From: DRQF01 sp964559135
GTDB lineage: Bacteria; Planctomycetota; GCA-002687715; DRQF01
Direction: 5' to 3'
Length of the DNA: 64,000 bases
NCBI GenBank assembly: GCA_964559135.1
Contig: CAZLGG010000005.1
Span: 16,936 to 80,935, forward strand
The position numbers and the translations under genes are program-made. Below are positions 8,945 through 17,764 of this stretch, one piece after another. The notes under the pieces were generated by a model. The model made no database searches, was not told the origin of the DNA, and worked only from the letters and a program-made list of their open reading frames with translations. The first letter of the stretch is position 1, and the number at the start of each line of letters is the position of its first letter.

Positions 8945-9519
8945 CTCTGGGCCTTGCGAGCGCGACCGACGCCTCATGGACGAAGCTGGCCTTGGCCCAC
9001 CTGGATGAGATCCTCGTCGATCACGCCCACTGTGAGAAGAAGGCCGCCAGCACGGCGCTGAGCCTCGTGTTCAAGTATATGGAGCACACGCATTTCCTCC
9101 CCGTGTTGAGCGCCCTCGCCCGAGAGGAATTGCGGCATTTCGAGCAGGTCCTGCGGCACTTGGATGCGCGGGAGATTCCATTCCGCAGGCAAAAGCCGTC
9201 CCCGTACGCAGGAAGACTCATGGAAGCCTGCCGCAAGGACGAACCCGATCGCCTCCTCGACGTGCTCATCATCTGCTCCCTCATCGAGGCCCGAAGCCTC
9301 GAACGCATGGGGCTCCTCCGCGATGCCATCGACGAGGAGGATCTCTCGCGTTTTTACGGGAATCTTCTGGCGAGCGAGGCGCGCCACCGCGCCGCCTATC
9401 TGGACCTCGCCCGAAGCGTTTTTCCGCCCGAAGACGTTGCACGTCGCCATGGTGAACTGGCCCTGCACGAAGCCCGGGTGATCGCGGAAGCTCCGCCGTG
9501 GCCCCGCATGCACTGTTAG
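8941..9519 (+). CDS. miaE: tRNA-(ms2io6A)-hydroxylase
   Basis: A 192-residue ferritin-like di-iron enzyme. MiaE hydroxylates the isopentenyl side chain of ms2i6A at position 37 of tRNAs reading U-starting codons, using O2. The expected iron-ligand helices are visible: VDHAHCEKKAA, LAREELRHFEQV, ICSLIEARSLERMG and ASEARHRAAY. The length matches the family. The start at 8941 overlaps the preceding amidohydrolase stop by 4 bases, so it is translated with that gene although no functional link is obvious. Convergent nagZ ends one base downstream of its stop. Confidence 0.9.
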   Translation: MTLGLASATDASWTKLALAHLDEILVDHAHCEKKAASTALSLVFKYMEHTHFLPVLSALAREELRHFEQVLRHLDAREIPFRRQKPSPYAGRLMEACRKDEPDRLLDVLIICSLIEARSLERMGLLRDAIDEEDLSRFYGNLLASEARHRAAYLDLARSVFPPEDVARRHGELALHEARVIAEAPPWPRMHC

Positions 9520-9520
9520 G

Positions 9521-11032
9521 TCACGCTCCCGGACAACCGAGCAGTCGCTCCGCGAGAACCTCCCATTGCTCGGGGCGTTCGCCATAGGTGAGCAATCCCG
9601 TGGCCGACGGGGGTGCCGGCGCGAGGTCCCGGTCGTCGCGCATGGCACAAACGAGAAAACCCCCGGGGAATCTTCGATCGAGCCGACGGAAGACCTCCGC
9701 TTGAGACGCGTCGTCTCGGACGTGCCGGGGACAGAAGAGGACATGATCGCTCCTCTCCACGGCGGCAAGGCAACCGTCGATGTCGTCCTCACTCGCGTGA
9801 AGGGGAAGTCGAACATCTCGAGCACTCGTCCCCGCCATCTCCTTCCAGCGGCCAAAGAACGCCGCGGAAGCAGGCCTCACGGAGGCCTCTTCCACACCTG
9901 CCGGCTCCGAAGCTTCCCCCAGGCGAATCACGGACAGGCGGCTCATGGGCGAGAGAGGCAACAGATGCCCCGGATCCGAGACGACCCGGAGGGCTTCTCG
10001 GGCAACGCGACGGGCCAAAGCGTCCCCCCCGGGCGCCTGAAAACCGGTGCGGTGTGTCGATGCCAACGCCTCGATCCTCGCCACGCTGGCGGCATGCTCC
10101 GTTGGGTCCAGGTCACCGGTCTTCAGCGCAGCCTCCAAGGCCCGCGCCGCTTCGCGCTGCAACGCGATCGTGTGACACACGGGCAACACGTCGTGACCGG
10201 CCCGCGCCGCCTCGAGGACGGCCCTCACGGTTCCCCCGGCCCGGGAGGCCGCCCCTGCCATCTCCAAGCAATCGGCCAGGATGAGTCCCTCGTAGTTCCA
10301 TTCGGTACGCAGACGCCCATACACTTCCTTGCGCGATCCGGTGACCCACTCCCCCCTCGAACCCGGCGTCACCAGATGGGTCGTCATCAGCGCCGCCGGC
10401 GCGATGTCCGCAACGAGGCGGTGAAAGACCTCTCGCCCCTCCTCGAAATCCGACACCAAATCCTCGGAAACCCCGGGAAGCTCACCGTGCGGATCGGCGG
10501 CGGCCACGCCGAGACCGGGGTAGTGCTTGATGCAACCGGCGACGCCGCCCTCCCGTTGCCCGGCAAGAAAGGCTTCGGCCAAGCCGACCACCGCATCCGG
10601 GTCACGTCCGAAAGACCTGAGTTCCAGACCCGTGCGGCTCTGCGCGTGGAGCAGATCGACGACGGGGGCGAGATTGAGATCGATCCCCATGCCCGCAAGG
10701 TCCGCACCGATCCGCCGACCCACCTCGCGGGATGACTTCAAGCCAAGGGCCCTCGGAAGAGCGCCCAACGCCCGCGCGCCGGGAGAGACGAAGACCCCCT
10801 GCTCGATGCGGTTGACAGCCCCCCCCTCCTGATCGACGGCGATGAGCAGGGGCCACGGGACGAGGTCCCGGATTTCGGTCACGAGGTCACGCACCTGATT
10901 TGCATCCGTGACGTTGCGACCAAAAAGGATGACACTCCGCGCTCGGGTTTCGAGAAGAAGCTCCCTCGTTGCATCGTCGACGGTGCGACCGTGAAAGCCG
11001 ACCATGAGACGGGCACCGCCGACCGCCGGCAT
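9521..11032 (-). CDS. nagZ: Glycoside hydrolase family 3 beta-N-acetylhexosaminidase (NagZ-like)
   Basis: A 503-residue protein. GH3 N-acetylglucosaminidases remove GlcNAc from muropeptides during wall recycling. The catalytic barrel carries AVDQEGGAVNRI, IDLNLAPVVDL, CIKHYPGLG with the Lys-His pair and the following histidine region, and LILADCLEM in the place of the nucleophile motif (S/T-D-D/x). The C-terminal part beyond about residue 340 is longer than in E. coli NagZ and resembles the second GH3 domain. I set the start at 11032 (MPAVGGARL); that ATG shares one base with the stop of the upstream symporter gene (TGATG). No signal peptide, so a cytoplasmic enzyme fed by the coupled transporter is plausible. 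Confidence 0.85.
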   Translation of the reverse strand: MPAVGGARLMVGFHGRTVDDATRELLLETRARSVILFGRNVTDANQVRDLVTEIRDLVPWPLLIAVDQEGGAVNRIEQGVFVSPGARALGALPRALGLKSSREVGRRIGADLAGMGIDLNLAPVVDLLHAQSRTGLELRSFGRDPDAVVGLAEAFLAGQREGGVAGCIKHYPGLGVAAADPHGELPGVSEDLVSDFEEGREVFHRLVADIAPAALMTTHLVTPGSRGEWVTGSRKEVYGRLRTEWNYEGLILADCLEMAGAASRAGGTVRAVLEAARAGHDVLPVCHTIALQREAARALEAALKTGDLDPTEHAASVARIEALASTHRTGFQAPGGDALARRVAREALRVVSDPGHLLPLSPMSRLSVIRLGEASEPAGVEEASVRPASAAFFGRWKEMAGTSARDVRLPLHASEDDIDGCLAAVERSDHVLFCPRHVRDDASQAEVFRRLDRRFPGGFLVCAMRDDRDLAPAPPSATGLLTYGERPEQWEVLAERLLGCPGA

Positions 11033-12582
11033 CAGCCTGCCCCCCCCGTCCGGCGGGCCGTGAAGCACGCCCCCACAAGAAAAGAGACGGCGAACCCGAT
11101 GGGTGGATTCCACGTCCACGCCCAAGGGGGTGGTGTACCGAAGAGTGAATCGGAAAACTCGACGAGGAGCAAGACGCCGATTCCTGCGAGCAGAGCCACG
11201 ACCCCGCCTCCATCGCTTCCGCGCCGCGTCAATGCGCCCAGAAGGAAAACTCCCAAAAGGGGCGGGAAGATCCAGGTCAAAACTTTGAGCCCCAGCATGA
11301 GAATGCCGAACCCCCGCCCCGCATCGCCCGTGTCATGAGTCTTCCATACGACGAACGCCAGAACGGCCAAGAGGGCTCCGAAGAACACCGTGAACCGACG
11401 CGTCATGCTCAGGTAGTAGGAGTCGTTACGCCCCGGCACGAGCCAACGTTTCCAAACGTTCGTGACCGTCGTCGAAGCCAGCGCCGAGATCGCGGAATCC
11501 AGACTCGACATGGCGGCGGCGAAGATCCCGGCGATGATGAGACCTCGAACTCCCGAAGGGAACTCGTGGACGGCGAAGTAGGGAAAGATGTAGTCGAATC
11601 CCTTGGACGGATGGGACGCCCCCGCCTCCGTCGCGATCTGCGCGGCAAGAGCCGCTGCGCCCCGTTCGCCGCCCAGGACGAGGTAGAGCAGGGTTCCCAC
11701 GAGGAGGAAAATGAATGCAATGGGGAGCGCCAGAAAAGCGGAGAGCCACAGGCTCTTCTTACCGGCTTGGGCGTCACGACAGGTGAGGGCGCGCTGCACC
11801 ATGTCCTGATCCGTCCCATGGGTCGCCAGCGTCAAGACGGTGATGCCGATGAGACCGGCCCAAAACGTATAGGCGGTGGTCGGGTCGAACGAAAAATTGA
11901 AGATCCGGGTCTTGGATGCTCCATCCGAAGCGGTCGCACTCATCACCTGCTTCCAGACCGACGCGGGATCGTCTCCCAAGGATGCCCCGAGAACCACGAC
12001 GGCGGCAATCCCTCCCCCGACGAGCAGGATACCCTGGAGAACGTCCGTCCAGACGACGGCCTTGATGCCGCCAAAGAGGGTGTACGCGATGGCCGCGAGA
12101 GCAATGAGCAGGATCGCCGACTCGAACCCGAGGGCGCCTCCCGTGACGACCCACAACGCAATGCTGGCCCCGTAAAGCCTCACCCCGCTGCCGAGACACC
12201 TCCCGAACAAGAACAGGCCCGTCGCGGCTCCGCGTGTCTTCCCGCCGAACCGGGTCTCCAGCCAGTCGTAGACCGTAAAGACGCGGGCCCGATAGTAGAT
12301 GCCGATCAGGAGCGCAGCGACGAGAAAGCGGGCGAGAATGGAACCCAGAGTCGTCTGTAGGTAGGTCCAATCCCCGCGCAGGGACTGAGTCGGAGCACCG
12401 ATGAAGGTGAGAGCGCTGGTTTCCGTGGCGATGATCGACAGTCCCGCGGCCCACCAGGGAATCCGGTGACCGCCGAGGATATAATCGTCGGTCGTCTTTC
12501 GCCCGCGGCCCGCGACGAATCCGACGCCCGCGACGATCAGAAGATATCCGCCGATGATGAGCTGGTCGCACAGGGAGAGCAT
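11032..12582 (-). CDS. Sodium:solute symporter (SSS family)
   Basis: A 516-residue integral membrane protein with about 13 hydrophobic segments, matching the SSS family length. Family marks include the N-terminal TTDDYILGGHRIPWW, IIATETSALTFIGAP, the SSLDSAISALAST stretch with the conserved sodium-site serines, and GTDQDMVQRALTC. SSS members import sugars, sialic acid, amino acids or vitamins with Na+. Translational coupling with nagZ suggests that the cargo is a wall- or chitin-derived amino sugar; this is inference from context. The start at 12582 gives a usual SSS N-terminus. The gene upstream ends 45 bases away on the same strand. Confidence 0.9.
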   Translation of the reverse strand: MLSLCDQLIIGGYLLIVAGVGFVAGRGRKTTDDYILGGHRIPWWAAGLSIIATETSALTFIGAPTQSLRGDWTYLQTTLGSILARFLVAALLIGIYYRARVFTVYDWLETRFGGKTRGAATGLFLFGRCLGSGVRLYGASIALWVVTGGALGFESAILLIALAAIAYTLFGGIKAVVWTDVLQGILLVGGGIAAVVVLGASLGDDPASVWKQVMSATASDGASKTRIFNFSFDPTTAYTFWAGLIGITVLTLATHGTDQDMVQRALTCRDAQAGKKSLWLSAFLALPIAFIFLLVGTLLYLVLGGERGAAALAAQIATEAGASHPSKGFDYIFPYFAVHEFPSGVRGLIIAGIFAAAMSSLDSAISALASTTVTNVWKRWLVPGRNDSYYLSMTRRFTVFFGALLAVLAFVVWKTHDTGDAGRGFGILMLGLKVLTWIFPPLLGVFLLGALTRRGSDGGGVVALLAGIGVLLLVEFSDSLFGTPPPWAWTWNPPIGFAVSFLVGACFTARRTGGAG

Positions 12583-12627
12583 GGTGCGCGATTCTACGTC
12601 ACGCCGCCGACCCTCGTCGGATCGTTC

Positions 12628-14427
12628 TCAGACGAGTGGGCCCACGTGGGGAAGAATTTTCGAAGCCGCCGGACGAGAATCGGGCGAGAAGTCCCCTCCC
12701 CCGTTTTCCGGCAGCAGGAACAGGGCGCGAGCACGGATGAGCAGAGCGTCGGAGAAAAAACCTTCCTCGTGGATGACCACATTGACGCCGTGCAGACCGG
12801 CGAAATCCGCGGTGAGAAGTTCTCTGCGTCCTCCGAAGATGTCGTGCGTCTCGAAAAGTACGGCGAGAGCTCTTTGGAGTTGAGGCCAAGACAGGCTGAG
12901 ATCGACGAAGAGCACATCCACCGCCAGATCGTGAAAAACCCGGTGGAGATACGCGCGAACCGCGGGACTCAGAAGAACCGAGAGCGGGCCGACTTGGACG
13001 GCCGGCTCGGCCCCCTCGTCCCCTTCACCCGGTCCTTCGAGGAAGACCCCGTCGATGAACCAACGGTGAGGCACGAATCCCATGAGGTGCCCCCGTCCCC
13101 GCCCCATCGACTTCACCACTTTGAAGATGCGACGAATCTGTCTCACGGCGCGACGACGACGCTGGCGGCGATCCCTGCGGCCGACGACGTCTCGAAGGCC
13201 TTGCGGATCCGCGTCGAGGGGGGTCTCGACCCAGCCCTCGCGAATCCCGATGACATCACCGGTTCCGGAGCGAACCCGGACGGCATCCGTGTCGCTCCCC
13301 TCCGCCTCCCGCAAACCGCCCAGGCGCAACAACTCGAGAATCTCCCCACGATGCGGGTCCGAACGTGACACCCAGATCGTCGCCGGCCGACCTCTCGATG
13401 GGTCGTGACGACGTCCCTGCCCCCATCTTCCCGCCAGATATCCGAACGCCAGGACTTGGCAGGCTGCCGCGGACCACAAGAAACCCAGTGCCAGCAAATG
13501 CGTGATGGGAGTCCGCGTGTCGATAATGACCTCGAGCCCCTTCGTCAACGCGGTGCCGGAGCCCCAGGCCCCGATAGCAATGACCGCGAACGCGATCAGC
13601 AGTCCAACAATTCCGAAGAGGTGTCGCCAATCCTCGGAGCGAACCGGTCCCGAGTTCCAACGCCAAAGGATCTCCATCGACGGCCCGCCTCGATTCACAT
13701 TCCAGGCCATCCATAGGAAGGGCGGCGCCAACGTCGCAACGACGGCAACCCAAGCAGGCAGCCACGTGATGGCGGCCATGAGGGCGAGCACGAACAGGCC
13801 GCCTGCGATGGCCGCTCCTTCGCGGCCCTGCTCTTCCCCAACCTGGCGCTTCGGCGTGAAGCTGGGCAAGAAACTCGAGAGAATCAGCGTCAAGAACACG
13901 GCGATGCCCGACGCATAGACGACCCACAAAACCCCAAGAGCAAGGACCCATGCCAGGTGGGAGACGCGAGTCAACGCGTCTCGCGTCGCATCGACGGCAT
14001 CGTAGCGAAAGAGCCCCAAAGCGGTGGCGGCCAAGCCGGCGAGGACGAGGGGGGGAAGAATCCGACCCCAGGCTCGCGGCGCCCCCTCGGGCCACGGCGG
14101 GCTCTCGCGCAGGTCCACACCGTGAGCCAATCTCCAACGGGCGAGACGATTGACGATGACGCGGCAACGGTGAGCGAACGTCTTCAATCCGGGAACCGGG
14201 CGCAGTTCATGACGGAGCGCCACCAGAAACACCATCAGGACGAGAAAAACCAGCGTCACCGCATCGCCCAGATCGCTCTTGGCCAAACGTGCGCCCATTT
14301 CGAGGACGACCAAGGCCATACAAATCGGCAGGGCGACGGCCAGGACCCTCGGGCGTAGAAGCCGGCGAAGACGAGCGCCCAGCTTCAGACGCCGCAGACG
14401 TGAGAGTCCTTCGGGGCCCGGGGTCAT
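12628..14427 (-). CDS. Large polytopic membrane protein of unknown function
   Basis: A 599-residue protein I do not recognise. About ten hydrophobic segments lie between residues 25 and 370, then a soluble C-terminal domain of about 230 residues follows with a basic stretch (RRDRRQRRRRAVRQIRRIFK). The C-terminal domain has alternating strand and helix patterns and ends in a glycine- and acid-rich tail. I set the start at 14427 (MTPGPEGLSRL) because it overlaps the stop of the upstream gene by 4 bases; earlier in-frame ATGs lie inside that gene. It comes last in a coupled series with an NTF2-like membrane protein and thiD. Transporter, channel or sensor are all possible. Confidence 0.7.
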   Translation of the reverse strand: MTPGPEGLSRLRRLKLGARLRRLLRPRVLAVALPICMALVVLEMGARLAKSDLGDAVTLVFLVLMVFLVALRHELRPVPGLKTFAHRCRVIVNRLARWRLAHGVDLRESPPWPEGAPRAWGRILPPLVLAGLAATALGLFRYDAVDATRDALTRVSHLAWVLALGVLWVVYASGIAVFLTLILSSFLPSFTPKRQVGEEQGREGAAIAGGLFVLALMAAITWLPAWVAVVATLAPPFLWMAWNVNRGGPSMEILWRWNSGPVRSEDWRHLFGIVGLLIAFAVIAIGAWGSGTALTKGLEVIIDTRTPITHLLALGFLWSAAACQVLAFGYLAGRWGQGRRHDPSRGRPATIWVSRSDPHRGEILELLRLGGLREAEGSDTDAVRVRSGTGDVIGIREGWVETPLDADPQGLRDVVGRRDRRQRRRRAVRQIRRIFKVVKSMGRGRGHLMGFVPHRWFIDGVFLEGPGEGDEGAEPAVQVGPLSVLLSPAVRAYLHRVFHDLAVDVLFVDLSLSWPQLQRALAVLFETHDIFGGRRELLTADFAGLHGVNVVIHEEGFFSDALLIRARALFLLPENGGGDFSPDSRPAASKILPHVGPLV

Positions 14428-15002
14428 CGGTGTCCATCCGCAATGGCTTCCCGCGCCACGGCTCGCGACAGAATCCATGTTCCGTCCCGCTTTTCGAACC
14501 GCGCACGGAACGTCCACACCCTGATGACGGGAATCGTGTTCGGGTCGGCGCTCGGTGGTTCCCTCGACCAGATCAACCAAGCGTCGATCCAAGGCCGGTC
14601 CTTGTCATCCTTTCGCATGTGAGGATAGGTCAGATACACGGGAATCCCGTTCCCGGCATAACGCTTCATCAGGCCGATGAGCGCGGAACGGTCCAGCACC
14701 TGGCCGGATGGTCTGAGCTCGACCTGGAAATCGTCGGCGATGAACTGCTCGAGGGCTTTCCACTCACCCCCCCGCGCCAATGTGGCCAGACCCTTCGCCT
14801 GCTCCACGAATCGCGTGTCCGCGGACATCCCGTCAAAGATGATGACGCCGACCAACGCCACGACGAGGAAACCACCGAGAACCCACACCTTGCGGTAGGA
14901 GGCCTTCCGCAGCGCCGCTTGGCGCTCGAAGGCTTCCAGTTTGGCTCGGGCAGACCCCGGGCGGGCCGGCTTGTTGATGGAGTCGTTCTGCGAGTGAGTC
15001 AT
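14424..15002 (-). CDS. Membrane-anchored NTF2/SnoaL-like protein
   Basis: A 192-residue protein: a basic, helical N-terminus (1-40), one membrane segment (about 41-57, VWVLGGFLVVALVGVII) and a C-terminal domain of about 130 residues. That domain has the length and rhythm of an NTF2-like cone fold (LARGGEWKALEQFIADDFQVEL ending in FEKRDGTWILSRAV, where a conserved W sits in the last strand); the assignment is by pattern only. No catalytic residues can be named. It overlaps thiD upstream (ATGA) and the large membrane protein downstream (ATGA), so the latter two may act together in the membrane. Confidence 0.6.
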   Translation of the reverse strand: MTHSQNDSINKPARPGSARAKLEAFERQAALRKASYRKVWVLGGFLVVALVGVIIFDGMSADTRFVEQAKGLATLARGGEWKALEQFIADDFQVELRPSGQVLDRSALIGLMKRYAGNGIPVYLTYPHMRKDDKDRPWIDAWLIWSREPPSADPNTIPVIRVWTFRARFEKRDGTWILSRAVAREAIADGHR

Positions 15003-15829
15003 CGGGAGTCATTCTCACCCCATTCTCCTTTGGAGTCCAGCCGTATTTCCCACTGCAAACGGGGCCGGCCGCCGCGCCGTCTTCCCACCCCACGAGCATG
15101 CCGAATCCCTTCCCGGACGAAGCGTCTGGCCGCGTCCACGGCCTCCTCCAGATCCCGGCCAAGCCCCAAGAAAACGGCCATCGCCGTCGAAAGCGCACAA
15201 CCGGTACCGTGGGGCGATGCGCCCGCGATGCGTGCGTCGCGCCACGTGCGACGTCGATCGCCGTCCGCGAGATGATCGACGACGTTCTCGCCCCCCTCGT
15301 CCCCTCCGGTGACCAGAACGGCCTGAATCCCTTTCGCAAGCAGGGCCCTCGCCGCCGATTCCGCCGACGCGGCGGCTCCTTCTCGTGCCAGACGTCGCGC
15401 CTCGGCGAGATTGGGTGTGATGACACGGGCCCGGAGGGCGAGCCCCCCCATGAGGACGTCCTTTCCCGAGTCGGAGAGGAGTTCCCTTCCCGAGGACGAA
15501 AGCAGTACGGGATCCACGACGAGGGGCACGTCCTTGGGGACTCGGGCGAGAGCCCGCTCCACGGCCGTCACCTGTTCGGGCCCCGCCAGCATGCCCACCT
15601 TGATCGCATCCGGCCTCACATCGTCGAGCAACACGCGCAATCGTTTCTCGATCAGAGCGCCCGACAACCGATGCACGTCATGAACCCCAGTCATGTCCTG
15701 AGTCGTGAGCGCGGTGGCGCAAGCCATCCCCAGGCCGCCGAGATGGGCGACGACGGCGAGGTCCAGTTCCAGACCCGCTCCTCCGGTGGGGTCCGAACCC
15801 GCCACGGTCAACACGAGCGGGCGCTTCAT
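14999..15829 (-). CDS. thiD: Hydroxymethylpyrimidine (phosphate) kinase
   Basis: A 276-residue ribokinase-fold enzyme that phosphorylates HMP and HMP-P in thiamine biosynthesis and salvage. Signatures are VAGSDPTGGAGLELDL at the N-terminus, VDPVLLSSSG in the middle and the C-terminal anion-hole motif GASPHGTGCALSTA. The length is normal. I chose the ATG at 15829 (MKRPLVLTVAG), 4 bases after the tdk stop; earlier in-frame ATGs lie within tdk. The 3' end overlaps the next gene by 4 bases. No TPP riboswitch was seen upstream, and no other thi genes are in the window. Confidence 0.92.
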   Translation of the reverse strand: MKRPLVLTVAGSDPTGGAGLELDLAVVAHLGGLGMACATALTTQDMTGVHDVHRLSGALIEKRLRVLLDDVRPDAIKVGMLAGPEQVTAVERALARVPKDVPLVVDPVLLSSSGRELLSDSGKDVLMGGLALRARVITPNLAEARRLAREGAAASAESAARALLAKGIQAVLVTGGDEGGENVVDHLADGDRRRTWRDARIAGASPHGTGCALSTAMAVFLGLGRDLEEAVDAARRFVREGIRHARGVGRRRGGRPRLQWEIRLDSKGEWGENDSR

Positions 15830-15833
15830 GGAC

Positions 15834-16436
15834 TCAGTCCTCCGCGGCATCCTCGAAAAGAGGTTGCGGTTCGGCCCGATTGGGTTGGAAGCAGCGACGG
15901 CATCGGGCTTCGTACCGATCGGCGCCTCCCAGGACGAGCCGCCCGGCGGCCTCGACGAGCCGCTGATTGCGGTGCGCGGGATTCCCGCAGACCATGCAGA
16001 TCGCAAGAACCTTCGTGACGTACTCGGCCTCCACCATCATGTGCATCATCGTTTCGAACGGCAGGCCCCGATAATCCTGGTCCAGTCCCGCAATGATGAC
16101 ACGGCGGCCCTCGGCCGCGAGCTTGCGCGCCACCCGCACCGTGTCCAAATCGAGGAACTGCGCCTCGTCGATTCCAACGACTTCGACGCCCTGGTCCAAG
16201 TGCTCGAAGATCTCTGCCCCGACATTGATCACGGTGGATTCGATGTCGCGACCGCTGTGCGAGACCACGCGAGTGGCGTGGTAGCGCACATCGACGTCGG
16301 GCTTGAAGATTGCGACGGTCTGCTTCGCAATCTTCGCTCTCACGAGACGGCGGATGAGCTCCTCGGTTTTCCCGCTGAACATGGATCCGCAGATGACTTC
16401 GATCCAGCCCGTGCCTTCGGGTCGTTGATGGATCAC
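15834..16436 (-). CDS. tdk: Thymidine kinase (TK1 type)
   Basis: A 200-residue pyrimidine-salvage kinase that makes dTMP from thymidine. The P-loop GSMFSGKTEEL is at residues 17-27, the Walker-B-like GIDEAQF near 89-95 contains the catalytic glutamate, and the C-terminal lasso and zinc region has the cysteines CMVCGNPAH and CRRCF. The length fits the family. The start at 16436 overlaps the upstream deaminase stop by 4 bases, and thiD begins 4 bases after its stop. The neighbourhood (purB, a purine-deaminase-type amidohydrolase, tdk, thiD) is nucleotide and cofactor salvage. Confidence 0.93.
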   Translation of the reverse strand: MIHQRPEGTGWIEVICGSMFSGKTEELIRRLVRAKIAKQTVAIFKPDVDVRYHATRVVSHSGRDIESTVINVGAEIFEHLDQGVEVVGIDEAQFLDLDTVRVARKLAAEGRRVIIAGLDQDYRGLPFETMMHMMVEAEYVTKVLAICMVCGNPAHRNQRLVEAAGRLVLGGADRYEARCRRCFQPNRAEPQPLFEDAAED

Positions 16437-17764
16437 GATTGAACTCCGATTCCGGGGAAGTCGCGAGCGAGACCTTGGAACGCATTCTGGGCGTCCCGGA
16501 GGACACGGGTCCGTGCGAGCGTCAAGACCTCGAAATCGCGTTTGACGATTCGCCCCCCCACGAGGACGTCTCGAACACTCTCGGGCCCGCAGGCGAAGAC
16601 GATGGCCGCCAAGGGGTCGCCGGTACTCATCCAGGGACTGGATGCATCCATGACCACGAGGTCGGCCCGCTTCCCGATGTCTATGGTGCCTATTTCACCG
16701 TCCAAGCCGAGCGCGCGGGCTCCATGCAGGGTCGCCATGCTCAGCATCTCCCTGGCCGGCAGGGCCTTAGGACCGTGGAGAGGTTTTTGGATGAGCGAGG
16801 CGAGCCTCATCTCCTTGAACGCATCCAGACGGTTGTTGCACGGGGCGCCGTCCGCGCCCAAGGCCACGTTGACTCCTCGTTTGAGAAGCTCGGGCACCCG
16901 AGCCACGCCCGATGCGAGTTTCAGATTGCTGGACGGGCAATGAGCGACGTGACTTCCCGACGAGGCGAGCAGATCAATCTCCTCCTCATTCAGGTGGATG
17001 CAATGAGCCAGCACGCTCGATGGCCCGAGAAGCCCCATGTCCCGGAGGAACAACAGGTTCTCACGGCCGGTCCTGCGGCGAACCACATCGCACTCCTTCA
17101 CGTTCTCCGAGGCATGAGTGTGGATGCGCAGCCCTGCCTTCGCGCCAAGCCTCGCCACTCCGACGAGGAGTTCGTCGGTGGATGAGACGGCGAATCGCGG
17201 GGCGATCGCATAGGCGATCCGTCCATCGGCAGCGCCGTGCCAACGCGCGACAAGCTCTTCGGTCTCGCAGAGGGCCGCGTCGGCCTCTTCAAGGAGGCCT
17301 TCCGGACACCGCCCCGTGTCATCGAAATCCATCAGGCACTTGCCGCCCACATATCGAAGGCCGGACTCCTCCGCCGCTTGAAAAACGACATCGGTGTGGT
17401 GGACGGTGGCCATATCGAGAATCGTCGTCGTCCCCCCTGCCAGCAACTCGAACAGGCCCAATCGCGAGGACGCATCCAGGGCCGCCGCATCCAGCCACGC
17501 CTCGAAGGGCCAGATCCGCTCGCCCAACCAATCCAAAAGTTCCATGTCATCAGCGGTGTTGCGGAAGAGCGTCTGGCACGTATGGACGTGTGCTTGGACA
17601 AAACCGGGGATGACCCAGGTCCCCCGGACGTCCAGGACTTCCTCGCCCGATGCGGGGCTCAATCCGCGCGCCACCTCCGCGATACGTCCGTGCTCGACAC
17701 GGATGTCCGCTTTTTCGTCTTGGAGACCTTCACCCAACAGAACTCGACCACCTTGCAGGATCAT
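16433..17764 (-). CDS. Amidohydrolase deaminase (MtaD/SAH deaminase/guanine deaminase group)
   Basis: A 443-residue cytosolic amidohydrolase of the MTA/SAH deaminase and chlorohydrolase group, which deaminate purine nucleosides or related N-heterocycles with Zn or Fe. The metal motif is FVQAHVHTCQTLFRN, followed by the typical DWLGERIWPFEAWL, IHTHASENVKE, LAHCIHLN, HCPSSNLKLASG and LGADGAPCNN. The C-terminal strand GTIDIGKRADLVVMD is also present. I chose the ATG at 17764 (MILQGGRVLLGEG), which overlaps the CoA-transferase stop by 4 bases. The exact substrate cannot be told by eye; context with purB and tdk favours a nucleoside derivative. Confidence 0.85.
   Translation of the reverse strand: MILQGGRVLLGEGLQDEKADIRVEHGRIAEVARGLSPASGEEVLDVRGTWVIPGFVQAHVHTCQTLFRNTADDMELLDWLGERIWPFEAWLDAAALDASSRLGLFELLAGGTTTILDMATVHHTDVVFQAAEESGLRYVGGKCLMDFDDTGRCPEGLLEEADAALCETEELVARWHGAADGRIAYAIAPRFAVSSTDELLVGVARLGAKAGLRIHTHASENVKECDVVRRRTGRENLLFLRDMGLLGPSSVLAHCIHLNEEEIDLLASSGSHVAHCPSSNLKLASGVARVPELLKRGVNVALGADGAPCNNRLDAFKEMRLASLIQKPLHGPKALPAREMLSMATLHGARALGLDGEIGTIDIGKRADLVVMDASSPWMSTGDPLAAIVFACGPESVRDVLVGGRIVKRDFEVLTLARTRVLRDAQNAFQGLARDFPGIGVQS

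Noticed and set aside
15098..15829. TPP riboswitch for thiD
   Set aside because: No CTGAGA...ACCTGATCTG-like pattern precedes thiD; its start is coupled to tdk.
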